Assembly: GCA_903873715.1 (NCBI GenBank)
Contig: CAIQPS010000033.1
Span: 1 to 42,889 of the forward strand
Reading direction: 5' to 3'
DNA: 42,889 nucleotides
Source: an uncultured Actinomycetes bacterium
GTDB lineage: Bacteria > Actinomycetota > Thermoleophilia > RBG-16-64-13
How positions within the stretch are numbered: position 1 is the stretch's first letter; every line of letters starts with the position of its first letter. Positions 1 through 9,242 of this stretch are shown one piece after another. A program made the position numbers and the translations under genes. The notes beneath the pieces were generated by a model. That model saw only the letters and a program-made list of their open reading frames with translations, was not told the origin of the DNA and did not search any database.

Positions 1-2
1 CC

Positions 3-1907
3 CCCGAGGCGGCGCCGAAGACCTTCACCGTGACCTTCCAGCCCTCCGGCCGCCGCGGCTCCGCCGCGGCCGGCACCGACCTCATGACGGTGGCGAGGGC
101 CTTGGGCGTGGAGATCGAGACCACCTGCGGCGGCAAAGGCACCTGCAAGAAGTGCAAGGTGCACAACGAGTACGGCCCGGAGACCCTCACTCCCCCCACC
201 GAGATCGAGCAGAAGGCGCTGGGCGTCGAGGGACTTGCCGCGGGGATGCGCCTCGCCTGCCAGTCTCGGGTGCTCGCCGACGCGAAGGTGTTCGTCCCCG
301 AGACCAGCCGCCGTACCAAACAGGTGGTACGCAAGGAGGCCGGCTCCAGGACCGTGCCGCTGGACCCTGCGATGAAGGTCTACGGCCTGGAGTTGCAGGC
401 TCCGACGCTGCACGAAGCCACCGCGGACGCGGAAAGGGTGCTGCGGGCCCTCGAGGAGCAGCACGGCCTCACCGGACTGGAGTTCGACTTCCCGGTGCTG
501 CAGGTGCTCCCCAGCAGCTGCCGCAACGCCAAGTGGAACGTGGAAGCGATCGTCTGGGAAGGCCGCACCATAGTGGACGTGCGGAGCGCCGCCGGCAAGC
601 GGCCGCTCCTGGGGTTGGCGGTCGACGTCGGCACCACGACCATCGCCGCGTACCTCTGCGACCTGACCACCGGAGCCGTCCTGGCGACCGAGTCGGCGAT
701 GAACCCGCAGGTGGCCTTCGGCGACGACCTCATCGCCCGGCTGCACTACGTGATCCACCACGAGGGCGGACTGCAGGAACTGCAGCGGACCGTCATCGGT
801 GAGGTCGACAGCCTGGCCGCCACGGCGGCCGCCCGGGCCGGCGTCACGACCGCCGACATCTACGACGTGGTGATGGTCGGCAACACCGCCATGCACCATC
901 TGCTCCTCGGGTTGGATATCCGCGCTCTGGGCGTGGCCCCGTTCGCCCCGGCCATCCAGGGCCCGGTGGACACGCTGGCGTCGTCCGTGGGCCTGGGCTT
1001 CAACCCAGGTGCCCGCCTGCACGTGCTGCCGGTGGAAGCCGGGTTCGTCGGCGCGGACAACGTGGCCGTGGTGATCGCCGAAGAGCCCTACAAGCAGGAC
1101 AAGATCCTCCTGATCCTCGATATCGGCACCAACGGCGAGTTGGTCCTGGGCAACAAGGACCGCATGCTCTCCACCTCCTGCGCCACAGGCCCCGCTTTCG
1201 AGGGCTCGCACGTGGAGTTCGGCATGAGAGCGGCACCCGGGGCCATTGAGCGCATCCGCATCGACCCGATGACCCGGGAGGTCCGGTTCAAGGTGATCGG
1301 CGTCGAGGGTTGGAACACCGACCATCAGCCGGAAGAGATGGGCGCCCGCGGCATCTGCGGCTCCGGCATCATCGAAGCGGCGGCCGAGATGGCCAAGGCC
1401 GGAGTGATCCTCGCGACCGGCAACATGAACCCCGACCTCCAGCACGAGCGCATCGTCTACGAGGATGGGAAGCCGCGCAAGTTCGTCATCGCCAAGGCTG
1501 AGGAGACCGCCATCGGCCGGCCGATCACCGTAGGGCTCAAGGACATCCGCTCCCTGCAGTTGGCCAAGGCCGCGCTGCGGGCCGGCGAGGAGATCCTGCT
1601 GCGCCGTTACGGCATCGAGAAGCCGGACGGCGTGGTGATGGCCGGAGCCTTCGGCACGTACATCGACAAGCACCACGCCCTGGCCATAGGCATGCTGCCC
1701 GAGACCGGGCCGGATATCGTAACCTCGGTGGGCAACGCCGCCGGCGACGGCGCGCGGTTCGCCCTGCTGAGCTTGGAGAAGCGGCGGGAAGCCGCCTGGG
1801 CCGCTCGCAAGGTGGAATTCGTGGAACTGGCGACGGACCCCGACTTCCAGAGGGAGTACGTCAAGGCCATGTCTTTCGACCCGGATGCGGAGATCCCTGA
1901 GGACTGA
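3..1907 (+). CDS. RACo-like corrinoid activator (2Fe-2S + ASKHA ATPase), 5' end outside window
   Basis: Related to RACo/RamA-type reductive activators (DUF4445), which use ATP and a [2Fe-2S] centre to return inactive Co(II) corrinoid proteins to Co(I) in methyl-transfer pathways. The N-terminus carries a plant-type ferredoxin cysteine pattern (CGGKGTCKKC, then a later Cys in RLACQS). The C-terminal two thirds shows ASKHA motifs: AVDVGTTTIAAYL, LILDIGTNGELVLG, GICGSGIIE and MAGAFGTYID. The first GTG in the window (position 30) falls inside the expected first beta strand (TVTFQPSG), and the frame is open to the left edge, so the true start lies upstream. The DUF2769 gene follows after about 30 bp. 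Family assignment is firm; the specific corrinoid partner is not visible. Confidence 0.9.
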   Translation, partial: PEAAPKTFTVTFQPSGRRGSAAAGTDLMTVARALGVEIETTCGGKGTCKKCKVHNEYGPETLTPPTEIEQKALGVEGLAAGMRLACQSRVLADAKVFVPETSRRTKQVVRKEAGSRTVPLDPAMKVYGLELQAPTLHEATADAERVLRALEEQHGLTGLEFDFPVLQVLPSSCRNAKWNVEAIVWEGRTIVDVRSAAGKRPLLGLAVDVGTTTIAAYLCDLTTGAVLATESAMNPQVAFGDDLIARLHYVIHHEGGLQELQRTVIGEVDSLAATAAARAGVTTADIYDVVMVGNTAMHHLLLGLDIRALGVAPFAPAIQGPVDTLASSVGLGFNPGARLHVLPVEAGFVGADNVAVVIAEEPYKQDKILLILDIGTNGELVLGNKDRMLSTSCATGPAFEGSHVEFGMRAAPGAIERIRIDPMTREVRFKVIGVEGWNTDHQPEEMGARGICGSGIIEAAAEMAKAGVILATGNMNPDLQHERIVYEDGKPRKFVIAKAEETAIGRPITVGLKDIRSLQLAKAALRAGEEILLRRYGIEKPDGVVMAGAFGTYIDKHHALAIGMLPETGPDIVTSVGNAAGDGARFALLSLEKRREAAWAARKVEFVELATDPDFQREYVKAMSFDPDAEIPED

Positions 1908-1939
1908 CCCGCACGGAAGCATTGACTGAGGAGGCGCAC

Positions 1940-2158
1940 ATGTCCCTGGTAGCCGACACGCCCGAGAACGGGACTCTGTGCATCTGCCGGGACTGCCCAT
2001 CGTTCCCCGGTGAGGGCATCCTGTACTGCGCCCGGGGCGCTCAGCCCAAGGTGAGGAAGCGGGGGTGCGTCTGCGGGGACTGCAAGGTGTTCCGGCAGGC
2101 CAAGCTGCAGGACGGGTACTACTGCGCCGACGGGGCCGCGGGCGACGGGCCTCGCTGA
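1940..2158 (+). CDS. DUF2769 family Cys-rich small protein
   Basis: A 72-residue protein with seven cysteines arranged as CICRDC, YC, CVCGDC and YYC, the pattern of DUF2769 proteins of anaerobes, probably a metal or Fe-S binding unit. I chose the ATG at 1940 because GAGGAGG lies just upstream; a TTG at 1922 in the same frame is less likely. It sits between the RACo-like gene and larA, in the same direction and with short gaps, so co-transcription is likely. DUF2769 genes are often found near methyltransferase/corrinoid genes, which fits the left neighbour. Its biochemical role is unknown. Confidence 0.82.
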   Translation: MSLVADTPENGTLCICRDCPSFPGEGILYCARGAQPKVRKRGCVCGDCKVFRQAKLQDGYYCADGAAGDGPR

Positions 2159-2202
2159 GGCCGCGCCGGGCCACTCGCACACAAGGACGGAGGCTCCCAG
2201 GC

Positions 2203-3474
2203 ATGAGGATCACGCTCGATTACGGCACCACGGGCCTCCCGGTGGACCTGCCGGACGATTGCTTCGTCGTGCGGGCCAAGGAGAGCCGGCCGGTCGCGGA
2301 CCCGGCGTCAGCACTGAGCGCCGCGTTGCAGCAGCCGGTGGAGGGTGCCGCGCTCGCGCAGCTCGCGCGGCCCGGCCAGAAGGTCGTCATAGCAGTGCCG
2401 GACGGCACCCGGCCCCACCCGCAGCGGGCGGTCCTCGAAGCCATGCTGGCGGAACTGACGGCCGCCGGCGCCGATGGTGACGTCACCGCGCTCATCGCGG
2501 GAGGCACCCACGCAGCCGACCCGGACGAGACCATCCAGGCGATGCTCGGACCGGAAGTGCGGCGGCGCTGCACGGTCGCCATCCACGACTGCCGGGACAC
2601 CGCGAACCTGGTCGCTCTGGGCCATGCGGGCCCGCCGGCCACCGACGTCCTGGTGTCCCTCGACCGTCGCTGGGTGGAAGCGGACCTCCGTATCTCCACC
2701 GGTCTGGTCGAGCCGCACCTCTTCGCCGGCTTCAGCGGCGGCCCGAAGCTGGTGGCGATCGGCTCCGCCGGCCTCGAGACGGTTATGACCCTCCACAAAG
2801 GTAGCCGCGTCGGCGAACCCATGGCCACCTGGGGAGTGGTGAGCGGTAACCCGGTGCACGACGCCATCCGCGCCGTCGCCGCCATGTGTCCCCCTCACTT
2901 CTCCCTCGAACTCGTACTGGATTCGGACAAGCGCCTCACCCATGCCTTCGCCGGGACCACCCGGGCCGCGCACCAAGCGGCGGGCGCGGTTGCGCATGCA
3001 AGCACCATGACGAAGGTCGACCGCCGGTACCCGCTGGTGATCACCTCGTCAGGCGGCGCTCCTTTGGACCAGAACTTCTACCAGGCGATCAAGGGCATCG
3101 CCGCGGCCGCGGACATCGTCACCGAGGGCGGCACCATCGTGCTGGCGGCCGAGTGCAAGTACGGCCTGCCCAACGCCAAGGTATACGAAGAGCTCCTGCG
3201 GCCGGACGAAGACATCCGCGACGCGAACGCGCGCATCCTCCAAGCCGAAAAGGTCGTCCCCGATCAGTGGCAGGTGCAGGTGCAGGCCCGCATCCAGGCG
3301 CGCGCCAGGGTGCTGGTGGCCAGCAGCGGGCTCACAGCAGCGGACATGGCGTCGGCCAGACTCGAAGGGCTCGACGACATCTCTGCGTTCGTAGCGGCAG
3401 CCCGTGCGGCAGACCCGGGGCTACCCATCGCGGTGCTCCCCCACGGGCCGTACTGCGTGCCGTACGTCGGGTAG
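2203..3474 (+). CDS. LarA-family (nickel-pincer) lactate racemase-like protein
   Basis: A 423-residue member of the LarA family (DUF2088), enzymes that racemise or epimerise 2-hydroxy acids through a nickel-pincer nucleotide cofactor. Visible motifs are DGTRP near residue 67, GGTH with His103, PHLFAGFSGGPK with His172 and Lys182, and LHKG with His198. His172/Lys182/His198 match the spacing of His174/Lys184/His200 of Lactobacillus plantarum LarA, where the lysine carries the pincer. Start ATG 2203 has GGACGGAGG about 9 bp upstream; the frame is open further upstream, but that part overlaps the DUF2769 gene in another frame. No larB/larC/larE cofactor genes are in the window. The substrate could be lactate or another 2-hydroxy acid. 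Confidence 0.88.
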   Translation: MRITLDYGTTGLPVDLPDDCFVVRAKESRPVADPASALSAALQQPVEGAALAQLARPGQKVVIAVPDGTRPHPQRAVLEAMLAELTAAGADGDVTALIAGGTHAADPDETIQAMLGPEVRRRCTVAIHDCRDTANLVALGHAGPPATDVLVSLDRRWVEADLRISTGLVEPHLFAGFSGGPKLVAIGSAGLETVMTLHKGSRVGEPMATWGVVSGNPVHDAIRAVAAMCPPHFSLELVLDSDKRLTHAFAGTTRAAHQAAGAVAHASTMTKVDRRYPLVITSSGGAPLDQNFYQAIKGIAAAADIVTEGGTIVLAAECKYGLPNAKVYEELLRPDEDIRDANARILQAEKVVPDQWQVQVQARIQARARVLVASSGLTAADMASARLEGLDDISAFVAAARAADPGLPIAVLPHGPYCVPYVG

Positions 3475-3504
3475 CGCCCGCCTTTCAGTCAGACGAGGCG
3501 GGCG
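3475..3504. terminator. Hairpin between convergent larA-like and MFS genes
   Basis: CGCCCGCCT (3475-3483) and AGGCGGGCG (3496-3504) form a perfect 9-bp GC-rich stem with a 12-nt loop. It starts directly after the larA-like stop and includes the MFS stop codon, so it can serve both convergent genes. No U-tract follows on either strand. Confidence 0.55.
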
Positions 3505-4765
3505 AGCCCGGCACGCCTGCATGCGCCGCCCTCCGGCTGCGCACCGCGTACCAGATGGCGACCACGACCCCGACCGCGCAGACGGCCCCCATCTCCACCA
3601 CCGTCCAGGACACGCCATTCTTCTCGGCCAGCGTCCCTACGAGCAGACTGCCGATAGGCGTGGTCCCCATGAAGAGCAGGGCATACATGCCCATCACCCG
3701 GCCACGCATCTCGCCGGCAACCACCAGTTGCAGGCGGGTGTTGGCGGAGGTCATGAAGAGGATGCTCGCCATCCCGATGAGAAGCGAGAGCGCGGCGGTG
3801 ACCGGCTGCCAGCGGGACAGCCCGACCGCGAACAGGAGGACCGTGAACAGTGCCGCCGACACCAGCAGGCGACGCTCGCTCGGCTTGCCCCTGTAGGCAG
3901 CGATGAGGCCGGCCACGACGGAACCGACGCCCGTGAGCGCGAGCAGCAGGCTCAGCCCCGCCGGACCGCCGTGCAGCACGTACTCGTTGACGAGCGGGAA
4001 GATGGTCTGGAAGTTGAAGCCGAAGGTGCCCATGAAGGCCATCACCACCAGCACGAGCATGATGTCCGGCGTCTTGGCGGCATAGCGCAGGCCTTCGCCC
4101 ACCTGCCGCACGGCGTTCTGCCGCGGCGGACGGGGAGCCGTGAACAGCTCCGATTCCCGCATGAACAGATACGCGGCGATGACCCCGATGAAGCTGACCC
4201 CGTTCACGTAGAAGCAGAGGGCGGTGCCTATGGTGGGGATCAACATCAGGAAGCCGGCGATGGTGGGGCCCACGATGCGGGCCGTGTTGAACTGAGCCGA
4301 GTTGAGTGCGACGGCGTTGTGCAGGTCTTCCGGCCCGGCCATCTCCACGGTGAACGCCTGGCGGGTCGGCATGTCGACCGCATCCGCGCCGCCGCGCAGG
4401 AAAGCGAGGATGTAGATGAGCTCCACGGTGATCAGGTCTGTCGACGTGAGTGCGGCCAGCGCGAAGGCGATGACCATCTGCACGGCCTGCACGTAGATGA
4501 GCGTCCGCCGCTTGGGCAGACGGTCCGCGAGGACCCCGCCGAACAGTGAGAAACAGAGGATGGGCAGGTAGCGGATGGTCATGGTGAGGCCCAGCGCGAA
4601 GGGCGAGTCGGTCAAGCGGAGCACGAGCACGGCGAGGGCGGTGTCCTGCATCCAGGTCCCAGCCACCGAGACCATCTGGCCGAACCAGAAGAGCCGGTAA
4701 TTACGGTTGTGGAGCGCGCGAAAGCCGTGAGCGGCACCACGCAGCGAGAACGAGGGGGACTTCAC
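3485..4765 (-). CDS. MFS transporter, EntS-like (MFS_3 type)
   Basis: A 426-residue 12-helix major facilitator protein of the type seen in enterobactin/drug exporters (MFS_3). The N-terminus has the typical NRNYRLFWFGQMVS segment, and the loop 2-3 motif appears as GGVLADRLPKRR. The start is GTG 4765, which overlaps the MarR stop codon (GTGA) and is preceded by GGGGAG inside marR; open frame further upstream only shadows marR. Translational coupling to the MarR gene suggests an efflux pump under MarR control. Substrate unknown. Confidence 0.85.
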   Translation of the reverse strand: MKSPSFSLRGAAHGFRALHNRNYRLFWFGQMVSVAGTWMQDTALAVLVLRLTDSPFALGLTMTIRYLPILCFSLFGGVLADRLPKRRTLIYVQAVQMVIAFALAALTSTDLITVELIYILAFLRGGADAVDMPTRQAFTVEMAGPEDLHNAVALNSAQFNTARIVGPTIAGFLMLIPTIGTALCFYVNGVSFIGVIAAYLFMRESELFTAPRPPRQNAVRQVGEGLRYAAKTPDIMLVLVVMAFMGTFGFNFQTIFPLVNEYVLHGGPAGLSLLLALTGVGSVVAGLIAAYRGKPSERRLLVSAALFTVLLFAVGLSRWQPVTAALSLLIGMASILFMTSANTRLQLVVAGEMRGRVMGMYALLFMGTTPIGSLLVGTLAEKNGVSWTVVEMGAVCAVGVVVAIWYAVRSRRAAHAGVPGSPASSD

Positions 4766-5229
4766 GGACAGCTCTCCCCTGCGCCGTTCTCGTCCGGGGT
4801 GCCATCCTGCCGGATGTCCGCAGCGGCCTCTGCGAGCCGCACCAGTGCCGCGGTCACGCGTTCCAGGTCGTCTCCCAGCGCTACTGCCAGCCTGTCGACG
4901 AAGGGCTGGGCGAAACCGGCCAGCTCCCCCGCCTGGGCGCGCCCTGCATCGGTCAGCCCGAGCGGTATCTGACGGCGGTCCTCCGCACCCTGGCCGCGGA
5001 GCACCAGCCCGGCGTCCACCAACTTGGCGACCAGACCGCTGGTTGTGGACACGGTTATGCCCATGGTCCGGGACAGCTGCCCGGTCGTCATCCCGGGGGT
5101 GCGCTGCAGTTGGAAGATGATCCGCAACTGCGGCAGCGTCAGGTTGTACCGCTCCCACTGCAGGAGGCGGACGGTGTCGAGCTCCCTGACGGCTCGCCAG
5201 TATGCGTCCCGGAAGTCCATATCAGCCAT
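4762..5229 (-). CDS. MarR-family transcriptional regulator
   Basis: A 155-residue winged-helix regulator. The central part contains the MarR DNA-binding region (LTLPQLRIIFQL, MTTGQLSRTMGITVSTTSGLVAKL, wing with GAEDRRQIPLGLTDAG). ATG 5229 is preferred; GTG 5232 and ATG 5220 are alternatives with equally weak Shine-Dalgarno signals. It is the first gene of a two-gene unit with the MFS exporter and faces a second MFS gene. The 37-39 bp separating the divergent starts hold a perfect inverted repeat, so this regulator probably represses itself and both transporters. Confidence 0.88.
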   Translation of the reverse strand: MADMDFRDAYWRAVRELDTVRLLQWERYNLTLPQLRIIFQLQRTPGMTTGQLSRTMGITVSTTSGLVAKLVDAGLVLRGQGAEDRRQIPLGLTDAGRAQAGELAGFAQPFVDRLAVALGDDLERVTAALVRLAEAAADIRQDGTPDENGAGESCP

Positions 5230-5233
5230 CACG

Positions 5234-5268
5234 TTGCTTATGGTACGGCATTACCGTACTATACGGCA
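5234..5268. promoter_or_regulatory. Overlapping divergent promoters with MarR-type operator
   Basis: GTACGGCATTACCGTAC (5243-5259) is a perfect 6-bp inverted repeat with a 5-bp spacer, and TACGGCA recurs at 5262. For the plus strand, TTGCTT (5234-5239) and TACTAT (5257-5262) are 17 bp apart. For the minus strand, TTGCCG (5268-5263) and TACCAT lie 18 bp apart. The operator fills both spacers, so bound MarR would block both promoters. The plus-strand -10 ends 7 bp before ATG 5269, which suggests a leaderless transcript. Confidence 0.65.
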
Positions 5269-6549
5269 ATGACCAACTATCTGACGAGGACGTGGAAGGA
5301 CCCCGCCGGTCGCGGCTACATGCTGCTGGCGGCGATGTCGGCCTGCTACGGCTTTGCGTACAGCGGCCAGAACAACATCGTCACCAACTTCTTCAACGAC
5401 GTCCTCCACTTCAGCGAGCCCCAGTTCGGCTACATCACCGCCGTGCGCGAGGTGGGCGGCCTCTTCCTGATCCTTTTACTGATGCTGCTCTACCGCGTCT
5501 CCTTGCAGAAGCTCTCGGCGGCCGCGCTGGTCGTCCTCGGCATCGGCTACGCACTGTTCGGGCTGGCCCACAGCTTCGTCACCGTCATCCCCTGGGTGCT
5601 CATCACGAGCTTCGGCTTCCACACCATCTTCCAGACCCAGTACTCGCTGGGCATGAGCCTCACCACCCAGGAAAAGAGCGGTCACGTGCTCGGCCGGATG
5701 GCCTCGTTCTACCAGGCTGGGACGTTCGCCGCACTCATCGCGGTCTCGCTGATCTTCTGCTTCCATGCGCTCTCGTACGAGAAGACGTTCATCATCCTGG
5801 GCGTGCTCGCGGTGGTGGGAGGCATAGCCATCTACGGGTTCCCCCACCTGCACGACGGCCAGGAGCGAAAGGTCGCGCCCAAGCGCGAACGGGTCGTCTG
5901 GCGCTGGGACTACCGCTACTACTACGCGCTCAACCTCCTGGACGGCGTGCGCCAGCAGGTGTTCTTCTCGTTCGGGCTGATGGTGCTGGTGCGGCAGTTC
6001 AAGCTCGGAGTGCCCCAGGTGTCCCTGGTGCTCATGCTCGTCACCCTGGTCGGCGTCCTCGCGTCACCGTACGTGGGCCGCTCCATAGACCGGCTGGGCG
6101 AGCGGCGCGTGATCCAGGTGATCAACGTCGGATACGTGATAGCTCTCGGCGGGTACGCCCTCGCCGGGCACTGGGTCGTCGCCTGCCTGTTCTTCGTCAT
6201 CTACACGTTCATATCGCCGTTCTCGACCATCGCGGCATCGACGTATCTCCGGAAGATCGCGGTACCCGAGGAAATCGCCCCCAGCATCTCGATGGGCGTG
6301 ACCATCCTGCACGCGACCGCCGTGGGGGTGCCGGTGATAGCCGGGTACATCCTGAACTACGTGGGCTATCAGATCCCGTTCTTCGTGGCGTGCGGCATCG
6401 CGGTCGGGACTGTGGCGCTCACCGTGAGGCTGAACCCCAAGGCGCAGAGGACCGCAGCCCGGATTGCCCTGGATGAGCGGCTGGCCTCGGAAGCCGCGGC
6501 CGCCGGCGACACGCCGGTGGATGAAGCGCCCGCGATCGTAGAGACCTAG
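5269..6549 (+). CDS. MFS transporter
   Basis: A 426-residue protein with about 12 hydrophobic helices and MFS loop signatures (GRSIDRLGERR between helices 8 and 9). Helix 1 continues as SGQNNIVTNFFNDVLHFSEPQFGY. The start ATG 5269 has no Shine-Dalgarno sequence because the promoter -10 ends only a few bases upstream, consistent with leaderless translation. Frame upstream of 5269 is antisense to marR and was discarded. It is transcribed away from the MarR-MFS pair through the shared operator. It is not closely similar to the neighbouring MFS exporter, and its substrate is unknown. Confidence 0.85.
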   Translation: MTNYLTRTWKDPAGRGYMLLAAMSACYGFAYSGQNNIVTNFFNDVLHFSEPQFGYITAVREVGGLFLILLLMLLYRVSLQKLSAAALVVLGIGYALFGLAHSFVTVIPWVLITSFGFHTIFQTQYSLGMSLTTQEKSGHVLGRMASFYQAGTFAALIAVSLIFCFHALSYEKTFIILGVLAVVGGIAIYGFPHLHDGQERKVAPKRERVVWRWDYRYYYALNLLDGVRQQVFFSFGLMVLVRQFKLGVPQVSLVLMLVTLVGVLASPYVGRSIDRLGERRVIQVINVGYVIALGGYALAGHWVVACLFFVIYTFISPFSTIAASTYLRKIAVPEEIAPSISMGVTILHATAVGVPVIAGYILNYVGYQIPFFVACGIAVGTVALTVRLNPKAQRTAARIALDERLASEAAAAGDTPVDEAPAIVET

Positions 6550-6606
6550 ACCGGCGCCGCAGCCCGGGCGCGAAGCGGCCCGGCCGGCGGCCGCGCACTC
6601 TTAGGC

Positions 6607-6625
6607 AGCGGGCACGAAGCCCGCT
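6607..6625. terminator. Hairpin between convergent MFS and glucan phosphorylase genes
   Basis: AGCGGGC (6607-6613), loop ACGAA, GCCCGCT (6619-6625): a perfect 7-bp stem overlapping the stop codon of the phosphorylase gene on the minus strand and lying 58 bp after the MFS stop. No U-tract. Confidence 0.4.
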
Positions 6626-9242
6626 ACTCCCCGGATTCCTCCCAGGTGATGAGCGGCAGCTCGTTCGGCACCAGGACGTCTTGATGACGGGGCAGGACCC
6701 GGACGGCGAAGCCGTGCAGCCCGGACGTGCGGGCAGGGACGGCCCCCCGGTACAGGTAACAGCCGTCCACCTGCTCACCCAGTTCGAGCGGCATCCCGCG
6801 CCCGGTCCGCAGAGCTCCATCGGAGCTCAGGGTGCTGTAGAACGCCTCCACGGTCACGTCCAAGGGATCGAGCCCGGCAAGGTCCACCCGGGCCGTCACC
6901 GGCACCTGATCGCCCACGGCGACTTCGCGGCTGCCTCCGTCGAGCACGGCACCCGTCTCGTCCACAGCCACGATCCTGACGGACGGCCAGAGATCGCGGA
7001 CCTTGGTCTTCCAGGTCACCAGAGCCTTCGCCTCGGCAAAACCGTCCGCCGCCAGCCGGCGGTACTGCTCGGCTGCCGGAGCGTAGAAGCCCTCGGCGTA
7101 CTGCTTGACCATGCGGTCCCCGGAGAACGTGGGGGCCAGCACCTTGATGGATTCCTTCATCATCGCGATCCAGCCCCGCGGCAGCCCGTCGGCGTCGCGG
7201 TCGTAGAAGAGGGGGACGACCTCGTTCTCGAGTAGGGAGTAGAGCGACTCTGCGTCGAGTTGGTCCTGATAGGCGGGGGAACTCACTTCCTCCCCGGTAC
7301 CGATGGCCCACCCCACGCCGGGACGGTAGGCCTCGGCCCACCAACCGTCCAGCACCGACAGGTTCAGCCCACCGTTGGGCACCACCTTCATGCCGCTGGT
7401 GCCTGACGCCTCGAAGGGGCGGCGCGGGTTGTTGAGCCATACGTCCACGCCCTGCACGAGCATGGCAGCCTTGTCCAGGTCGTAGTCCTGCAGGAACACC
7501 ACACTGTCGCTGAGCCCCTCGCGCCTGACCACGTCGAGCATCTCGCGGATGAACTCCTTGCCCGCGCCGTCCCTGGGATGAGCCTTGCCCGACAGGAGCA
7601 GTTGGACCGGCCGCTCTGGATCTTGGAGGATCGCCTTGAGCCGGGCGACGTCCCGGAACAGCAAGGTAGCCCGCTTGTAGGTGGCGAAGCGCCGGGCGAA
7701 GCCGATGGTGAGCGCACCCGGCCGGAGCGGCGAGAGCCCGCCGGAGCTGGACTGGGCCAGACCGGCGTGGTCAGCGGACGCGCCCTCGACGACCTCTCGG
7801 GCGTACGCCACCAACCGCTCGCGCTGGCGGGAGTGAGTGCGCCACAGTTCCAGGTCGGGGATGCGGTCGATGCGCTGCCAGACCGCTTTGTCCGAGACAT
7901 CCTCGCGCCACCCGGGACCGAGATGACGGTCGTACAACTGCGCCATGTCGGCAGCCACCCAGGTGCTGGTGTGCACGCCGTTGGTGACCGACCCCACCGG
8001 CATCTCGCTGAGCGGGAAGTCCGCCCAGCCGGGTTGCATCATGCGCGCGGTGACACGCCTGTGCAGACGGCTGACCGCGTTGCGCCGCGGCGACTGCCGC
8101 AAGGCGAGGACGGCCACGTTGAACTCCTCGTGGGTATCCTCCGGGTGGATGCGGCCCATCCGCATGAACTGCTCGACGGTGAGCCCCAACTCCTTGAGCA
8201 TCGGGCCCAGATCGTGCTCGATGAGCGCCTGCGGGAACAGGTCGAAGCCCGCCGACACGGGAGTGTGCGTTGTGAAGAGCGTGCCGGCACTAGTCGCCTG
8301 CCGGGCCTCGAGGAAACTCAGGTGCTGGGTCTGCATCAGATGGCGCATGCGCTCCAGGCTCGTGAAAACGGCGTGGCCCTCGTTGAGGTGGCAGATGTCT
8401 GGCTCCGCGCCCACGGCGCGGAGCACCCGGGCGCCCCCGATGCCGAGCACGAGCTCCTGCGCGAGCCGGTCCTCGGGACCGCCACCGTACAGTTCGTTGG
8501 TGATCCTCTGGGCCGCAGGGTCGTTCTCGGGCAGCAGGGTGTCGAGCAGGAAGAGCGGGATCCGGCCGACCTGCACCCTCCACACCTGCGCCCACACCTC
8601 GCGGCCGGCGATGTCGAGAGACACCTTGAGCCGCGTCCCGCCTTCTTGCCCGCCTGTGGTGACTTCGCGCCACGTCTCCCCCACCATCACAGGCTTGATG
8701 GGCAGCGTGCCGAACTCCTGGGCGCGGTAGCGCTCCCTCTGCCAGCCGTTGCCGTCCAGATACTGGACGAAGTACCCATGGTGGTACAGCAGACCGACGG
8801 CAACCAGCGGGATGTCGAGGCCGCTGGCCGACTTCAGATGGTCGCCCGCAAGCACGCCCAGGCCGCCCGAGTAGATGGGCAGGCAGGCGGCAAGGCCGTA
8901 TTCCATGCAGAAGTAGGCGACGCAGGTGTCCGCCTTCTCGGGGTAGCAGGCCGGGAACCAGCCTGTGGACCCCATGTACGTGCGGAGGTCGGACAAAACC
9001 CCATCGAGGTGGGCGAGGAAGGCGGAGTCGGTCGCGGCCTGCTCCAGCTTTTCTCGCGACACGCGCCGCAGCAGCAGCACAGGGTTGCCCTGGCATCTCT
9101 CCAGCATGTCGGGGTCGAGGTGCTCGAAGACGCGGTACGCCCTGGTATCCCACGTCCACCGAAGGTTGTAGGCGAGTTCCTCCAGGCCGCTCAGCCGCGG
9201 GGGGATGTGAGGATACACGCCGAACTGATGAATCTTTTTCAT
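6624..9242 (-). CDS. glgP: Alpha-glucan (glycogen/maltodextrin) phosphorylase
   Basis: An 872-residue GT35 phosphorylase that releases glucose-1-phosphate from alpha-1,4-glucans with a pyridoxal phosphate cofactor. The N-terminus is the DUF3417 segment (PRLSGLEELAYNLRWTWD) that marks the short, unregulated phosphorylases of actinobacteria and thermophiles. The glucan site region YSGGLGVLAGDHLKSAS is present, as is the PLP-lysine motif EASGTSGMKVVPNGG with the lysine near residue 617. ATG 9242 (MKKIHQFG) is preferred over an in-frame start 18 bp upstream because family members start near the VYPHIPP segment. It stands alone, convergent with the MFS gene and divergent from the GH3 gene. Confidence 0.93.
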   Translation of the reverse strand: MKKIHQFGVYPHIPPRLSGLEELAYNLRWTWDTRAYRVFEHLDPDMLERCQGNPVLLLRRVSREKLEQAATDSAFLAHLDGVLSDLRTYMGSTGWFPACYPEKADTCVAYFCMEYGLAACLPIYSGGLGVLAGDHLKSASGLDIPLVAVGLLYHHGYFVQYLDGNGWQRERYRAQEFGTLPIKPVMVGETWREVTTGGQEGGTRLKVSLDIAGREVWAQVWRVQVGRIPLFLLDTLLPENDPAAQRITNELYGGGPEDRLAQELVLGIGGARVLRAVGAEPDICHLNEGHAVFTSLERMRHLMQTQHLSFLEARQATSAGTLFTTHTPVSAGFDLFPQALIEHDLGPMLKELGLTVEQFMRMGRIHPEDTHEEFNVAVLALRQSPRRNAVSRLHRRVTARMMQPGWADFPLSEMPVGSVTNGVHTSTWVAADMAQLYDRHLGPGWREDVSDKAVWQRIDRIPDLELWRTHSRQRERLVAYAREVVEGASADHAGLAQSSSGGLSPLRPGALTIGFARRFATYKRATLLFRDVARLKAILQDPERPVQLLLSGKAHPRDGAGKEFIREMLDVVRREGLSDSVVFLQDYDLDKAAMLVQGVDVWLNNPRRPFEASGTSGMKVVPNGGLNLSVLDGWWAEAYRPGVGWAIGTGEEVSSPAYQDQLDAESLYSLLENEVVPLFYDRDADGLPRGWIAMMKESIKVLAPTFSGDRMVKQYAEGFYAPAAEQYRRLAADGFAEAKALVTWKTKVRDLWPSVRIVAVDETGAVLDGGSREVAVGDQVPVTARVDLAGLDPLDVTVEAFYSTLSSDGALRTGRGMPLELGEQVDGCYLYRGAVPARTSGLHGFAVRVLPRHQDVLVPNELPLITWEESGE

